Shown here: one piece after another, positions 32,500 to 43,215 of the stretch | How positions within the stretch are numbered: position 1 is the stretch's first letter | Layout of the letters: every line of letters starts with the position of its first letter | DNA from: Doryteuthis pealeii | Taxonomy: Eukaryota; Mollusca; Cephalopoda; Myopsida; Loliginidae | Direction: 5' to 3' | Length of the DNA stretch: 64,000 nt | Assembly: GCA_023376005.1 (NCBI GenBank) | Contig: CM042156.1 | Coordinates: 42,476,605-42,540,604, forward strand | Position numbers and translations under genes: made by a program | Notes under the pieces: model-generated | Told to the model about the DNA's origin: nothing | The model's input: the letters and a program-made list of their open reading frames with translations, nothing else | Database searches by the model: none

Positions 32500-32740
32500 T
32501 TCCAGTTATCAGTTATAGAGCATCCTGCCTTGGAACCCACAAGGTTCCAGGCTTTCAGTACCAGCCCTGCCAACTCGGCACATGAGCTAGCACAGATCTG
32601 TGCAGTAAAGTGGGGATGAATGAAGGTGTGGCACTTCATCTCAATGCAAAAACAATCTCTCTGGGACTAGTGCTAGCTGAAAAAGGGGATAGACTACCTC
32701 CTGTCCAGCTGATACTAACACTAGGCCATTCTTCTGATAT
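32500..32740 (+). repeat. SINE family D, copy 5 mirror
   Basis: B box CACAAGGTTCCAGGCTTTCA, body with GCACAGATCTGTGCAGTAAA and GGGGATAGACTACCTCC. Arm counterpart of 31788-32015. Confidence 0.75.
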
Positions 32741-33023
32741 GTCTATAGCCTTATTTCTAGAAGTTAAGCCTGTTATAATATTGGCTCGCTAATGTTTCCT
32801 AGTTTTAATATTATTATTTAAGTGATATCTATTTTCGTCTGAAAATTTCTGTTTATTGTTAAATTTGTATACCTAGGTAGCAATATCTCCTCTACAGAAT
32901 GCAATATCAATATACAACATAAGAAAAGGCATGGACTTTACTATTGACAGATTATCATATGTGGAAATCTGATCTCTCTGATAAGATAAAAAAGAATTCT
33001 TCCAAGTTGTAGCTCATCAAGTA

Positions 33024-33245
33024 CTACTGTATGGTTGCACCACTTATTTTTTTTTTTATTAAATGAACTTTAACTGGGCATTTGTAGATCATCATGTCAT
33101 GCCAGCAGCAGGATGTCATAACAACCTCTCGCCAACTGTCCCTATCACTCATTGTCCTTGATAGGTCCTCCGTGCAGCACCCAGTATCTGCACAGAGCTG
33201 GTCTATTATTGTCTTTGCTGGACGACCTGCCACTAGCATGTCCAT
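33024..33245 (-). pseudogene. LINE reverse-transcriptase C-terminus, relic (right arm)
   Basis: A 73-codon minus-strand frame: GRPAKTIIDQLCADTGC, then TEDLSRTMSDRDSWREVVM. The pattern GRP-x-x-T-x-x-DQL-x-x-DTG ... M-x-DR-x-x-WR is the C-terminal tail of many LINE ORF2 proteins after the reverse transcriptase. Just upstream the frame continues as DVLLQKLAHGHAS after a one-base shift. The catalytic part is missing. It is the better preserved of the two arm copies. Confidence 0.55.
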
Positions 33246-33357
33246 GTGCTAATTTCTGTAGGAGAACGTCCCTTATTGATTGCCATGAGGATGTCACTTG
33301 TGTAAAACATCTCCAAAATATGAATATTTGGATCTAAAATATTAGCCAAACAGCTTG

Positions 33358-33540
33358 AATATAATTTACCAAACCCCTCCGCACGAGCAGGATGCGACAC
33401 AAAAGGTCCAATTTTTTAAGCAGAGTTTAACAGGTTTTTGAATTCAGTTTTTTTCTAACGTTTACCTAGCCAAGGTTAAATAGCCAGCCTGCCTACTGTT
33501 ACCCATAGCTGAGGGGAGAGTAATTTGGTGCAACAGCTTG
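33358..33540 (-). repeat. SINE family A, copy 9 mirror
   Basis: Arm counterpart of 30972-31153; CCCCTCCGCACGAGCAGGAT marks the tail. Confidence 0.75.
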
Positions 33541-34082
33541 TATAGTACTTTATTGTTGAAATCTGAAATAGAATCCAAATGAGATATGCAGCTGGGCTTA
33601 AAAAAAAGATTATTTTCTGTAGAATATCTTCAAGATTTTATTGTGAGACTTGTATGATTTAAATCTGCTAAATCTTATGTATTGCTGCTTGTTCACGTTA
33701 TCAGTCAGGATAAGACATATATTAATTAAATTTCTGCATTTTGTTCAATTTGTTCTTTTTTTCATGTTTGGCTTTCTATATTTCTCTTTAGTATCGTAAA
33801 CATAACTGTTATCAATATGAATATTTGCGCCTATACTCAAATGGAATCTGTTAGGATTGCTTAATTAAATAAAAAAAGAAAAAAAAAGAAAAAAAAAGGC
33901 CTTGAAATAAGTATAACCTTGGAGATGTTTATAATAGTGTGCAGGTAAAGATGCTTCAATGGCTGAAAAGTAAAGTTCAATGGACATATAATCATTTAAT
34001 AATAATAATAGCCAATAATATAACAACTGCCAAACTGTTATAAACATTCCAAGGTTATCTATCCAAGCCCTTATATATAATA
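33541..34082. other. AT-rich stretch
   Basis: Mirror of 30427-30971; no gene seen. Confidence 0.45.
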
Positions 34083-34695
34083 CTAGCAAATATATCACCC
34101 TCGGGTGCAAGTATTTTAAGTTTTAATGTAATAAGATATGTATTGTAAATTAGAAAACCGCTAAGAAACTAAAATTAAGAATACAGATAAAAAGTTTGAA
34201 ACAAGGAGGGTATAATCGAAAAATAGAACAACTGAACTTACTCTTCCATCACTCTCTCTCATGTTTATTTTTTCTAATTTAAGTATTAGTTAAAAAGAGG
34301 AATTAAAGAAAAAAATGACACTTATCTTTTCTTGTTAATGGATTTCATTTAAGATTAATTGAAGAGATTTTTGCTTATATTCATTAAAATAAAATCAAAC
34401 AGTTAGAACCAATAATACTAAGCATATATATTAAAATACATTTTTAATATCAATATGCAAATTAGCCTTCCCTTTCACACTGTAAACCGCTATTTGTTTG
34501 TATTATAAAATAACAATTGCATGTTATTATTATGTAAATATGGTTAACAGTATAAATAATTAAAACAATTTTATCAATAATTAGTTAATAAGGATAAATT
34601 CATGTGTAATGTGACGTCAATTACTTTAAGGGAATTTTTGACTGAGTATGATTTAGTCGGTTACAGACAGAAAAACACACCAATCTCCATTAAAA

Positions 34696-34698
<3 letters not shown>
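34083..34698 (-). mobile_element. Non-autonomous Helitron, copy H4 mirror
   Basis: CTAG at 34083-34086 and GA|T at 34697-34699. The hairpin is reduced to CACCCTCGGGTG, a small deletion relative to the left arm. Confidence 0.8.

Positions 34699-34742
<44 letters not shown>
34699..34742. repeat. (AT)n microsatellite
   Basis: Uninterrupted AT run. The left-arm counterpart is interrupted and shorter. Confidence 0.9.
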
Positions 34743-34743
<1 letters not shown>

Positions 34744-35304
34744 CATGTTAAGAGATGAATAGATGGAAATGAGGTTTTACATATATAGGACACACAGTGG
34801 CAGAACAAAGAGGGGTTCAGGGAGGGGCAGCTTCCCTGGTCGTCACAAATCATCTAACCCAAAAACGTTTGCATTGCTAGACATTAAAAATATATTACCT
34901 AACTTTTGCCACTATACTCCTGAACTATAAAGGTTTGAAAAATTTGTATTCTGTGTTTATTGATCACTGGATGGGGGCACCAGGCCAAGCTCCCACCCCT
35001 GATCACAATGTTGGGCATGCCACTGCAACACATTCATATGTATGTAACCCTAACCCAGCAAATCTGGATCATGTTCGGACTTTTTTTTTTTTTATTAGGG
35101 CAATGTACTTAAAAATGTCCTTAGTGAATAAGGTAATTTCCAGTCCGATTTTCAACTAAATGGTAATTTCATGGAATCATGCGAATTGATTTTTTTAATC
35201 GTCCAAATTCTTGAATAATAGAGATAATTATGAAATGTTAATTAAAACACTTCAACAATATCATCATGGGTTATTGTCATAACGGGGCGGGGGAAGAGTC
35301 TCCG
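34743..35304. other. Mixed AT-rich stretch
   Basis: Mirror of 29196-29743; no gene recognised. Confidence 0.45.
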
Positions 35305-35427
35305 TGCTAGTGGATAACTTGTTGGAGTGCAGCATTGTAGTAAGCGAGTTTGAACTCCAGACATGTTGACCTCAAACTAATACTCTTGGGAAAGATATAA
35401 ACTCTCTAGCTATGGATAAAATAGTAC
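35305..35427 (+). repeat. SINE family B, copy 3 mirror, head part
   Basis: Head TCCGTGCTAGTGGATAAC, B box GAGTTTGAACTCCAG and CTCTTGGGAAAGATATAAAC, ending at AATAGTAC where the LTR is inserted. Confidence 0.7.
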
Positions 35428-35830
35428 TGTAGGCGTATTTTCTATTTGCTTGGGGAGTTGTCTGCCCGTTTGTTTCGCTGGTTCCCGATAGGGCCTTGGA
35501 TATTTAAGCGGCTGAGTTTGAAACGTCTCTTTCGCTTTTCCTGCTGCTCGACCTACGAGACACTATGGTTAGACTCTGGTCTACCCCCTCTTGTGGGCTT
35601 TGGCCCCCCCTTAACATAAATGTAAATGATTCATACAGCATGGACTATTCCTAGTCTCATGTCTGTTGCTTTTATGTTTATCCTTTTACATGTAACTTTG
35701 TATTACTTATGTATGTTATGTCATCTCTATGTATTATTACCCTGTTTATTCTGTGCTGTATATAAAATGTTTTGTCTATCAACCTTTGTCGGTTTTTTAT
35801 CTTCAAGTATTATCACTTTTGAATCTTACA
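35428..35830. mobile_element. Solo LTR inserted in a SINE (right arm)
   Basis: Starts TGTAGGCGTATTTTC and ends GAATCTTACA, between GTAC at 35424-35427 and GTAC at 35831-35834. TATATAAAA lies near 35759 on the plus strand and AATAAA lies on the minus strand, so the transcriptional orientation is open. Counterpart of 28640-29051. Confidence 0.8.
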
Positions 35831-35905
35831 GTACCACTACTGTTCTTCTACAAGAATGGTTTGGGCATTAGCCCATGAAGGTTGATATGCCATTAAAACA
35901 AAGAA
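35831..35905 (+). repeat. SINE family B, copy 3 mirror, tail part
   Basis: CCACTACTGTTCTTCTAC to GAAGGTTGATATGCCATTAA; continues the SINE interrupted at 35427. Confidence 0.75.
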
Positions 35906-36394
35906 ACTGAAATTGTAACATGTCACAGGGTGTTTTTTGTGTATACGCGTGCGTGCGTGCGCTGTGACTGTATTCAAATTAAATTCTCATCTTAAATGGC
36001 CAACACAATAAAACCTTAGTATTAGTTTCTAATTTTGTATTTCAAAACTGTTAGATCATTTTCAGGTTGTGTTAAAAGATTTATTGTGATACTTGTATTG
36101 ATTTAAAGCTGCTTAAATCTTTGTGTATTGCTGCTTGTTTCACATGTATTGACAAAAATCTTGCACTTTTCACCTTTTTAAATAGTTATTTCCTTCAGTA
36201 TTTCCCTGTAATGTCAAATGTTACTTCCTGCTTGCTGTTTTATAAGTGCTGTATCTTAGAAATTAATTATTTTTTTAGAGAAATTCATTATACCATTATT
36301 TTTTATTTTTTTTATTTTTTAATCAATGTAATCTGTTTGAAACAAAACTAGTTTACTACCAAATAGATTATTGCTTTAGTTAGTTTTATTAATC
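35906..36394. other. AT-rich stretch
   Basis: Short GTGC repeats at about 35947-35961; otherwise nothing. Confidence 0.45.
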
Positions 36395-36489
36395 TTGTTT
36401 TTCAGTTGGTAGAGCATTCACCTAGATTTGCAAGGTTTCTTCTAGGTTTAATACTGGTTCTTGGCAAAAGTCAGTGCACAAATAGCACT
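36395..36489 (+). repeat. SINE family D, copy 4 mirror, 5' part
   Basis: Degenerate head TTTCAGTTGGTAGAGCATTC and B-box area, cut by the satellite. Confidence 0.65.
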
Positions 36490-37675
36490 ACTTGGGTAAT
36501 CTTTTGACAGACAGACAGACAAATAGACAGTTTGATAGATAGATAGATATGAAATAAACAAACTGATAGATAGATATAAAGACAGATATATGTGAAACAT
36601 AAGGAGATAGATAAAAATATATGGGTAGATAGATATAAAGACAGATAGATGTGACATAAGGAGATAGATAAAAATAAGATATATGGGTAGATAGATATAA
36701 AGACAGATAGAGGTGAACATAAGGAGATAGATAAAATAGATATATGGGTAGATAATAGATATGGGTAGATAGATATAAAGACAGATAGATAAGATGTGAA
36801 CATAAGGAAGATATTAGATATATGTAAATAGGAGATAGATAATAGATATATGGGTAGATAGATATAAAGACAGATAGATGTGAACAAGGAGATAGATAAA
36901 TAGATATATGGGTAGATAGATATAAATACAGATAGATGTGAACATAAGGAGATAGATAAATAGATATATGGGTAGATAGATATAAAGACAGACAGATAGA
37001 TAGATGTGAACATAAGGAGATAGATAGAGATAAGGAGATAGATAGATGTGAAACACAAGGAGATAGATAGATGTGAACACAAGGATAGATAGATGTGACA
37101 TAGATGTGAACACAAGGAGATAGATAGATGTGAACACAAGGAGATAGATAGATGCTGAACACAAGGAAGATAGATGTGAACACAAGGAATAGATAGATGT
37201 GAACACAAGGAGATAGATAGATGTGAACACAAGGAGATAGATAGATGTGAACACAAGGAGATAGATAAATAGATATATGGGTAGATAGATATAAAGACAG
37301 ATAGATGTGAACATAAGGAGATAGATAAAACTAGATATATGGGTAGATAGATATAAAGACAGATAGATGTGACATAAGGAGATAGATAAATAGATATATG
37401 GGTAGATAGATATAAAGACAGATAGATAGATGTGAACATAAGGGGAGATAGATAAAATAGATATATGGGTAGATAGATATAAAGGACAGATAGATAGATG
37501 AAACATTGACATAAGGAGATAAATAGATATATAGATATAGATAATAGATGAAACATAAGGAGATAGATAAATAGATATATGGGTAGATATAAAGACAGAT
37601 AGACAGATAAACATATAGATAGATAGATAGACACAGACAAACAAAATAGATAGGTAGATATGTAGATAGATGTGC
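36490..37675. repeat. GATA-type satellite (right arm)
   Basis: Complement of 26716-27965, more regular: units with GTGAACATAAGGAGATAGAT, AAATAGATATATGGGTAG and ATAGATATAAAGACAGATAG, and short units GTGAACACAAGGAGATAGAT at about 37050-37260. Frames of up to 422 codons here are repeat translations. Confidence 0.95.
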
Positions 37676-37805
37676 GGTAAAGCTGATGGTAGGTGTCATG
37701 CTCCACCTCAGCAAAAACTATCTCCCTGTTATAGCGCAAGCAACAAGGTATAGACTCCCTCGGTTTTGGCTGATACCAACAATAGGCTACTCTGCAGGCT
37801 TACTA
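37676..37805 (+). repeat. SINE family D, copy 4 mirror, 3' part
   Basis: GGTAGGTGTCATGCTCCACC, TATAGACTCCCTCGG and GGCTGATACCAACAATAGGC; resumes the SINE after the satellite. Confidence 0.75.
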
Positions 37806-37859
37806 TGTTAGGTATTTACCTTAAAACTATTCACCACTGATAGTGTGACAACAAAAGGT

Positions 37860-37965
37860 TGCAAGTATGGGGGCATCCTGCAAGGATCAGACTTGCTATT
37901 CAGTAGTAATGGACCTGCAAGTCTAGCTTGCTAGCCATTTAAACCATGATTGGGATGTCTTTGTT
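37860..37965 (-). repeat. SINE-like family E, copy 3 mirror
   Basis: Counterpart of 26430-26525 (GGGGGCATCCTGCAAGGATC). Confidence 0.55.
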
Positions 37966-38449
37966 AATCATGTATGTAAATTTCAAACCTTAGTAGGCTT
38001 TTGTAAAAAAAGTTATTTGTATTTTATATCAATGTGCTTCTAGGAATTTTCCTATCAAAAAGGAAAGTTCTGTTATAAAATTCCAATTCTATTGATAAGT
38101 GTAAATGTTTGTAGATATTGAAAATAGAAAAGCTTTGAAAATCTGGGTTTAGGGGAAGTACTTGAAGCAGAATAGCAAGATAAGTTGTAATCTTGAGATT
38201 ACTTTTGGTGCAGAAACAAAACTTGTATCAAAAGAAACAATTATGGACTCTCCCCCATGCACTTTCTTAGTTTTTTTTTGTTTTTTTGTTTTCTTCTTAT
38301 ATTTACAATTCACAAAACCACCCCTAGAACATTAGATATAGGTGCCTTTTTTCCCCAAAAGGGGGGAGCTGTGGTTCATAAGTTGATTTTATTATATATT
38401 CATGCATGTTAATGTAGGGGAAGAGATAAAGAGAAGAAGGACTGTCCTG
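37966..38449. other. AT-rich stretch
   Basis: Mirror of 25921-26429; no feature. Confidence 0.45.
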
Positions 38450-38720
38450 ATTAGGTTGGATGGATAGTTGGATTTTACAGCATGTCAACCCTTGTTGGGT
38501 TATTTTATGCAAAGAGGTTTTTTTCTATTCATTCTTGTTGGGTTGTTCCACATTTTTTAAAACTCATTTTTTGAACTGTTTTAACCCATAGATGGGACCT
38601 TTACTATCGCTCCGGATCAGTGTGGACCTGGGAGTAATGGCAATGAAAGGCATTCCACACTCCCGTTGCTCCAGGTTTAACCTCACCCACTAAATGCAGT
38701 TTAATGTCATACCCTGAACA
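38450..38720 (-). repeat. Interspersed repeat family C, copy 5 mirror
   Basis: Tail ATGTCAACCCTTGTTGGGTT and body GGATCAGTGTGGACCTGGGA; counterpart of 25675-25920. Confidence 0.7.
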
Positions 38721-38879
38721 CTCCTGATTTGGACAATGCTGTATCATTCACTATTTGTGATCTAGTAATAAAGAAATGAATGACAAGGGTTAACAGACAA
38801 GTACAGGTATATTTATAAATCTATAGAAAAATCAATTCATAACTTGGAAAATCTGTTCATGAAAGAGTTTTGTTTGGTT

Positions 38880-39600
38880 AGTGGTTAAAGTTGCCACAGT
38901 AGTAGAAGGGAAGTGTGATGCCCAGAGAATCAGCTTCATGTTACTGTGGTAGGAAGTTCAGCTTTAGAACATGGCTTACAGCAGTTCCTTTTAGTGACAT
39001 TTATTGAGTGTTTGAGCGTTTTTATTGGTAGCATGAGTAGAGTGGACAAGCATTTTTCTTGTGCTGGTTGATGATAGCCATAATTTAGGAGCCAATATGT
39101 GGCACATTGTGGTGTGGATATGACACTGCATAGGATATGATCATGTAAAAGGATCTCTTGTGCTGCATGTGTTTACATAGTTAAAGGACTATAAGTCAGG
39201 TTGCGCAAGTCAGCATGGGGGAGCTGTAACAGAATAAAAAGGGTTCTTTATGCTGCATTTGCTGCAGTTGGTAAGATTCCTAGGAGTTGCATATTTATGT
39301 GGTCAGAACTATTGTTCTATCTGTGAATAAAAACACAAATTTTAAACCGGCCTTGTGTGCTACCTAGTTTATCACTCTGACTGCTGAGAGTAAAAAAAAT
39401 GAGTTAGAAAATTTCTGTGTATTCCATCTGAAGCACTGTTTATGGTGTCTTTTAATGGGTCAAAAAGAGGTCACGCGCAACCGGCCCCAAGATTGCATCT
39501 GTTGCGTAAGCAGTCTGCTGGTGTTCAGTGGGGTCACGTACCATCCCTGTTTTTTTAACCTTGATGAGTCATATGAATCTGATTTAACTTAGTGTGTGTG
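38880..39600. other. GC-elevated unidentified segment (right arm)
   Basis: Counterpart of 24785-25540. AATAAA or similar lies near 39232 and 39328 on the plus strand. No protein recognised. Confidence 0.35.
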
Positions 39601-39604
39601 TGGG

Positions 39605-39850
39605 TGGGTGGGTGTTTGGGTCCCTGTGGCATAGTGTATAACATGCTGGGCTGTGACATTGTAGTTAGTGAGTTCAAAACTCCAGTTGTGTTATGTTCAC
39701 TTTAAGATTAATACCCTTGTAAAAAGTATGAAACCCCTCCCTCACCCCCAGCTAGGCATTAAATAATACCACTACTGTTCTTGTAAAAAGATGGCTTTGT
39801 CATTAAAATAACCCATGAGGTTGATATGCTATTTAGACAAAGAAAGCAAA
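39605..39850 (+). repeat. SINE family B, copy 2 mirror
   Basis: CCCTGTGGCATAGTG head, GAGTTCAAAACTCCAG B box, and the tail AATAACCCATGAGGTTGATA. Confidence 0.75.
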
Positions 39851-40617
39851 CCATCTGTGATTAAGATTGTTAAGTGAAACATTTTTTTTTTTTAACAAAA
39901 AAGTCCAATTTTTTTTTTTTTTTTCTTTAAAAAAAAAAAAAATAATTGATTGTTTTTAGTGCTTTTAATATTGGTTATTACAAGCACTTGTATCAATTTA
40001 TGTCTTTTAGTTTGCTAAAAAATATGACCACTGCCTTCTAGTGTATTAAATTTTCATTTTTGAAAAGAGATGTCACTGAATAATTGTCATAAGAATTAAA
40101 AAAATGTACAGCATTCTATTTTTATCTGGTGAAATTCAATGTTTAATTTTGCGTTTAACTATAATTAGCTTGCGTAATATTTTGTCTGGCTGTCAAGCAG
40201 TGAGTCTGACAATTCAATGCTTAGGTCAAGCATATTATATCATAACTGCTGCCAGTTATCATCATTTAACACTAATGCCAACAGGTGAATGCCAGCCAAC
40301 CCATTCTTTTGTCTTTTTATTTAATTTAATCGTGTTTTTGTTTTTCTTTTTTTTTTTCCATTTTTTTTTTTTAACCACTAAATATTTTGCTGTCAATATG
40401 GCAGATTAGTAATTCAAATGTGATGGGCATTTCAAATAGCAACTCACTCAGTCCCCCCACCCTCTCACATTAATATTCATTATTTGAACAAAGTCTCTCA
40501 AAGTTAAACACATTTTTTTAATACTTTCATATATGATGATCCTTCCTTCTCTCTTATTTTTACTAATAATTTTTGTGTGTTTTTATGACATGGTGTTGCT
40601 TGCTCTATATTTCTTGT
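39851..40617. other. AT-rich stretch
   Basis: T runs at 39880-39922. The 101-codon frame (40104-40409) ends in poly-F and is not preserved in the other arm. Confidence 0.45.
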
Positions 40618-40800
40618 TTTTGAATTCAGTTCTTCCTACTACAAGGCTATAGAACCCAATCTTATAGCTTGAGTAAGAAGAAATGGATTAATGTCTTTCC
40701 CAAGGGCTTTGGTTCAAAGTGAAATGCAGACAGCCTTGTCCAGGATTTGAACGTGGATCACTGAGTCCATTTCTTAGGACAATGACAGTTATGCCACTTG
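40618..40800 (-). repeat. SINE family A-like, copy 8 mirror
   Basis: Counterpart of 23596-23790; TCCAGGATTTGAACGTGGAT gives the B box region on the minus strand. Confidence 0.6.
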
Positions 40801-40874
40801 AACCTCCATGTACAAGTCCTTGATTATCAATTTTGTGATGTTCCTAGTGCTTGTAAAGTCTATAAATTCCTATA

Positions 40875-41680
40875 TCTTATTATAATGAAGATTTGGTCTC
40901 TCTCTGTAACCAAAACTATGTCACTGCTTACATCACAATACCCTCATGAATTGTGTAAGTTTATCAACAAGTATCTAATTATAGTTAAATAGTTAAATCA
41001 TCAATACATAGTCGACGACGACGGGGCGGCCTAAAGTCGGTGTCAGTGAGGGAGTCTATCCCCTTTTCAATAGCGCTAGACCAAGGAGATTGTTTTTAGC
41101 ATCTGAGGTGGAGCGCCACACCTACCATCAGCTCCTTACTTTACCGCACAGTTCCCTGTGCTACTCATACGCTGAGTTGGTGGGGACCGGTATCGAATTG
41201 GAACCTCGAGGTTTCTAGCCAAACGCTCTACCGACTGAGCTAACCCGGCCGTACAATACATAGAATAATGATTAATTTATTTATTAACGATATCTATGAA
41301 AATCCAAGTTAGATTTGTCTCAAAACAGACCATGTTATTAGTGCATTTAAAATCCTGCAACGTGTCTTGTATGTCACTAAGAAATAAAGATTTACATAAT
41401 ATACATATGGTGTGCTTAATTTGCATACTGGTTTTAATAAAACTGGGTTGTTAAATAATTACTATGTGTTATTGATTTCTAATATTTTTGTTTTATTCTC
41501 AAATGTGTTAAAATCAATCCTATGAATAATTTCACTTAGAAACCAATTAAAAATAAATTTTAAAAAGTGTAATCATTTTATATGCGATTTTATCTAATTT
41601 CATTAGTCTTGCTAATTTAATATATTTTATTATATTAAAAACTTAAATAGTTACTCCTGGAGGGCGCATATTCTTGCTAG
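40875..41680 (+). mobile_element. Non-autonomous Helitron, copy H3 mirror, with nested SINE
   Basis: TC start at 40875 (TCTTATTATAATGAAGAT) and CTAG at 41677-41680 followed by T. A family D SINE interrupts it at 41010-41253. Confidence 0.75.
41010..41253 (-). repeat. SINE family D, copy 3 mirror
   Basis: CTCTACCGACTGAGCTAACC is the reverse of the A box; the body and GTCGAC tail correspond to 23137-23390. Confidence 0.85.
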
Positions 41681-42368
41681 TAGTATAAATACCAAATTTG
41701 GAATAAATACAAATAAGATGCCTGAAAACTCAAACCTACCAGGAATTGATTGTAACTTATGTGTTACCAAGTAGAGAAATTTCCGTTAGGCCCAAACTTT
41801 TTCTAGCATTGATTTTTGACAACACCATAAAACTGTCATAATTATTATTGCTTCTTGTGTAATGGCATGTGGCTGTTTATACCATCTGACAATAAAAACA
41901 TTGGTTTTATTTTTTTTTTTTTACTATTTTTTATTGATAGATATTATCAGTAGACTCATAACCAAAATGACTGTTATTACCAATTCATGTTTCTCATCTG
42001 ATCATTGTAACAATTGTCTATAGAACTCATTTTGTTTTAACCTTTTTTTTTTTTTTTAATAATACATGACATTGCTAAGGTCAACATCTTATGTAAATAT
42101 CAAGTACTACACTTATCGCCATTCATCTTAAATTCCTCTTGAATATCTATTGTGTCTAAAGAATATTATGAAGGAGTTACAGAGTTAGAAACCAGATGTT
42201 TAGTTCTAACTACTCAGATGATTTGGCTTCTCATCAAATTTTCCTTGAGAAATGGTTGTGTAAAATTAAATGTTTTCATTCCTTTTTTATTTCATTTAAT
42301 GATTTTGAGAGAAAAGATGCAACCATTTCAATTTTTAACTAGATTAAGATCTATAATGATGTAAGATT
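41681..42368. other. AT-rich stretch
   Basis: Mirror of 22031-22704; no gene seen. Confidence 0.45.
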
Positions 42369-42560
42369 TGAAATAGCACCAATACCCTTGGGGAAAGATA
42401 TGCATCCAACTACTCTCCCTCCAACTATGGGTAAATAATAGGGCAGACTGGGCTCTTTAACCATGACTAGGTAACCAGCCTAGTTGAAGGAAAACTCTGA
42501 ATTCAAATGTGCGCTTAAGAAATTGACCTTGTGTCACATCCTGCTCATGCGGGCTTGTGT
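42369..42560 (+). repeat. SINE family A, copy 7 mirror
   Basis: ATGGGTAAATAATAGGGCAG to TTGACCTTGTGTCACATCC; counterpart of 21833-22030. Confidence 0.75.
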
Positions 42561-42845
42561 TTTCTGGATGTTTTCATTAGTTAATATACTTCTCTTTGAT
42601 TATTATTTTTTTAACTTGAAATATTTTAAAGAATTAGTTTTACCTGCAAGTAAATATGAAATTGTTTCATTCTTTATGCAACAAAGAAAGCTGTGTCAGT
42701 CATATTTTCTTTTTCTAAATAAAATATAACTCTGTTAATTTTGAGTTTTAAAAAAAAAAAATTGTATTGTTTTATTTCTCAAAAATGTTTGTGCATTGTT
42801 AGGCATGAACCTTAAAATATAACTTATTTACATCTTGATAACAAA

Positions 42846-43085
42846 GGGTTGGTTTAGCTTAGTCAGTAGAGTATCCGCCTTGGAACCTCAAGGTTCTGGG
42901 ATCAATACTGGCCCTTGCCAACTGTATACATGAGTAGCACAACTTGGATCTGTGTGCTAAAGTAGGAAGCTGATGGGTTTGGTGCTCCCTGGTTCTAGTG
43001 CTAGTGAAAAGGATAGTCTCCCTCACTGTTTGCCTGATACTGACAATAGGCCACTCCACCTACTTTACTTTTACTTACATATTGA
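42846..43085 (+). repeat. SINE family D, copy 2 mirror
   Basis: Head GGTTTAGCTTAGTCAGTAGA, B box AGGTTCTGGGATCAATACTG; counterpart of 21325-21550. Confidence 0.8.
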
Positions 43086-43215
43086 TAACTCCTACAGAAA
43101 AAAAAAGATTCAAATTATCAAATGTTGATAATCCTGCAAATAATTATACCTGGAGTTTTATAAATACACAAGCAGTACCCAGTCCATGATTGGACTAAAA
43201 GTATTTTAGGAATAC

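Larger units (their letters stand above)
32251..43215. repeat. Right arm of the 22-kb palindrome P1
   Basis: Reverse complement of 21173-32250. This arm looks cleaner, for example in the regularity of the satellite at 36490-37675. Its last matching base (43215) corresponds to the first base of the contig. Confidence 0.9.

Noticed and set aside
36448..37739. Minus-strand frame of 422 codons and overlapping ones
   Set aside because: Same satellite on the other palindrome arm; several frames are open at once.
21173..43215. Inverted duplication as a giant fold-back transposon or sex-linked palindrome
   Set aside because: Not accepted as the first explanation because edges coincide with contig ends and differences look like sequencing errors; kept as a finding to be tested.
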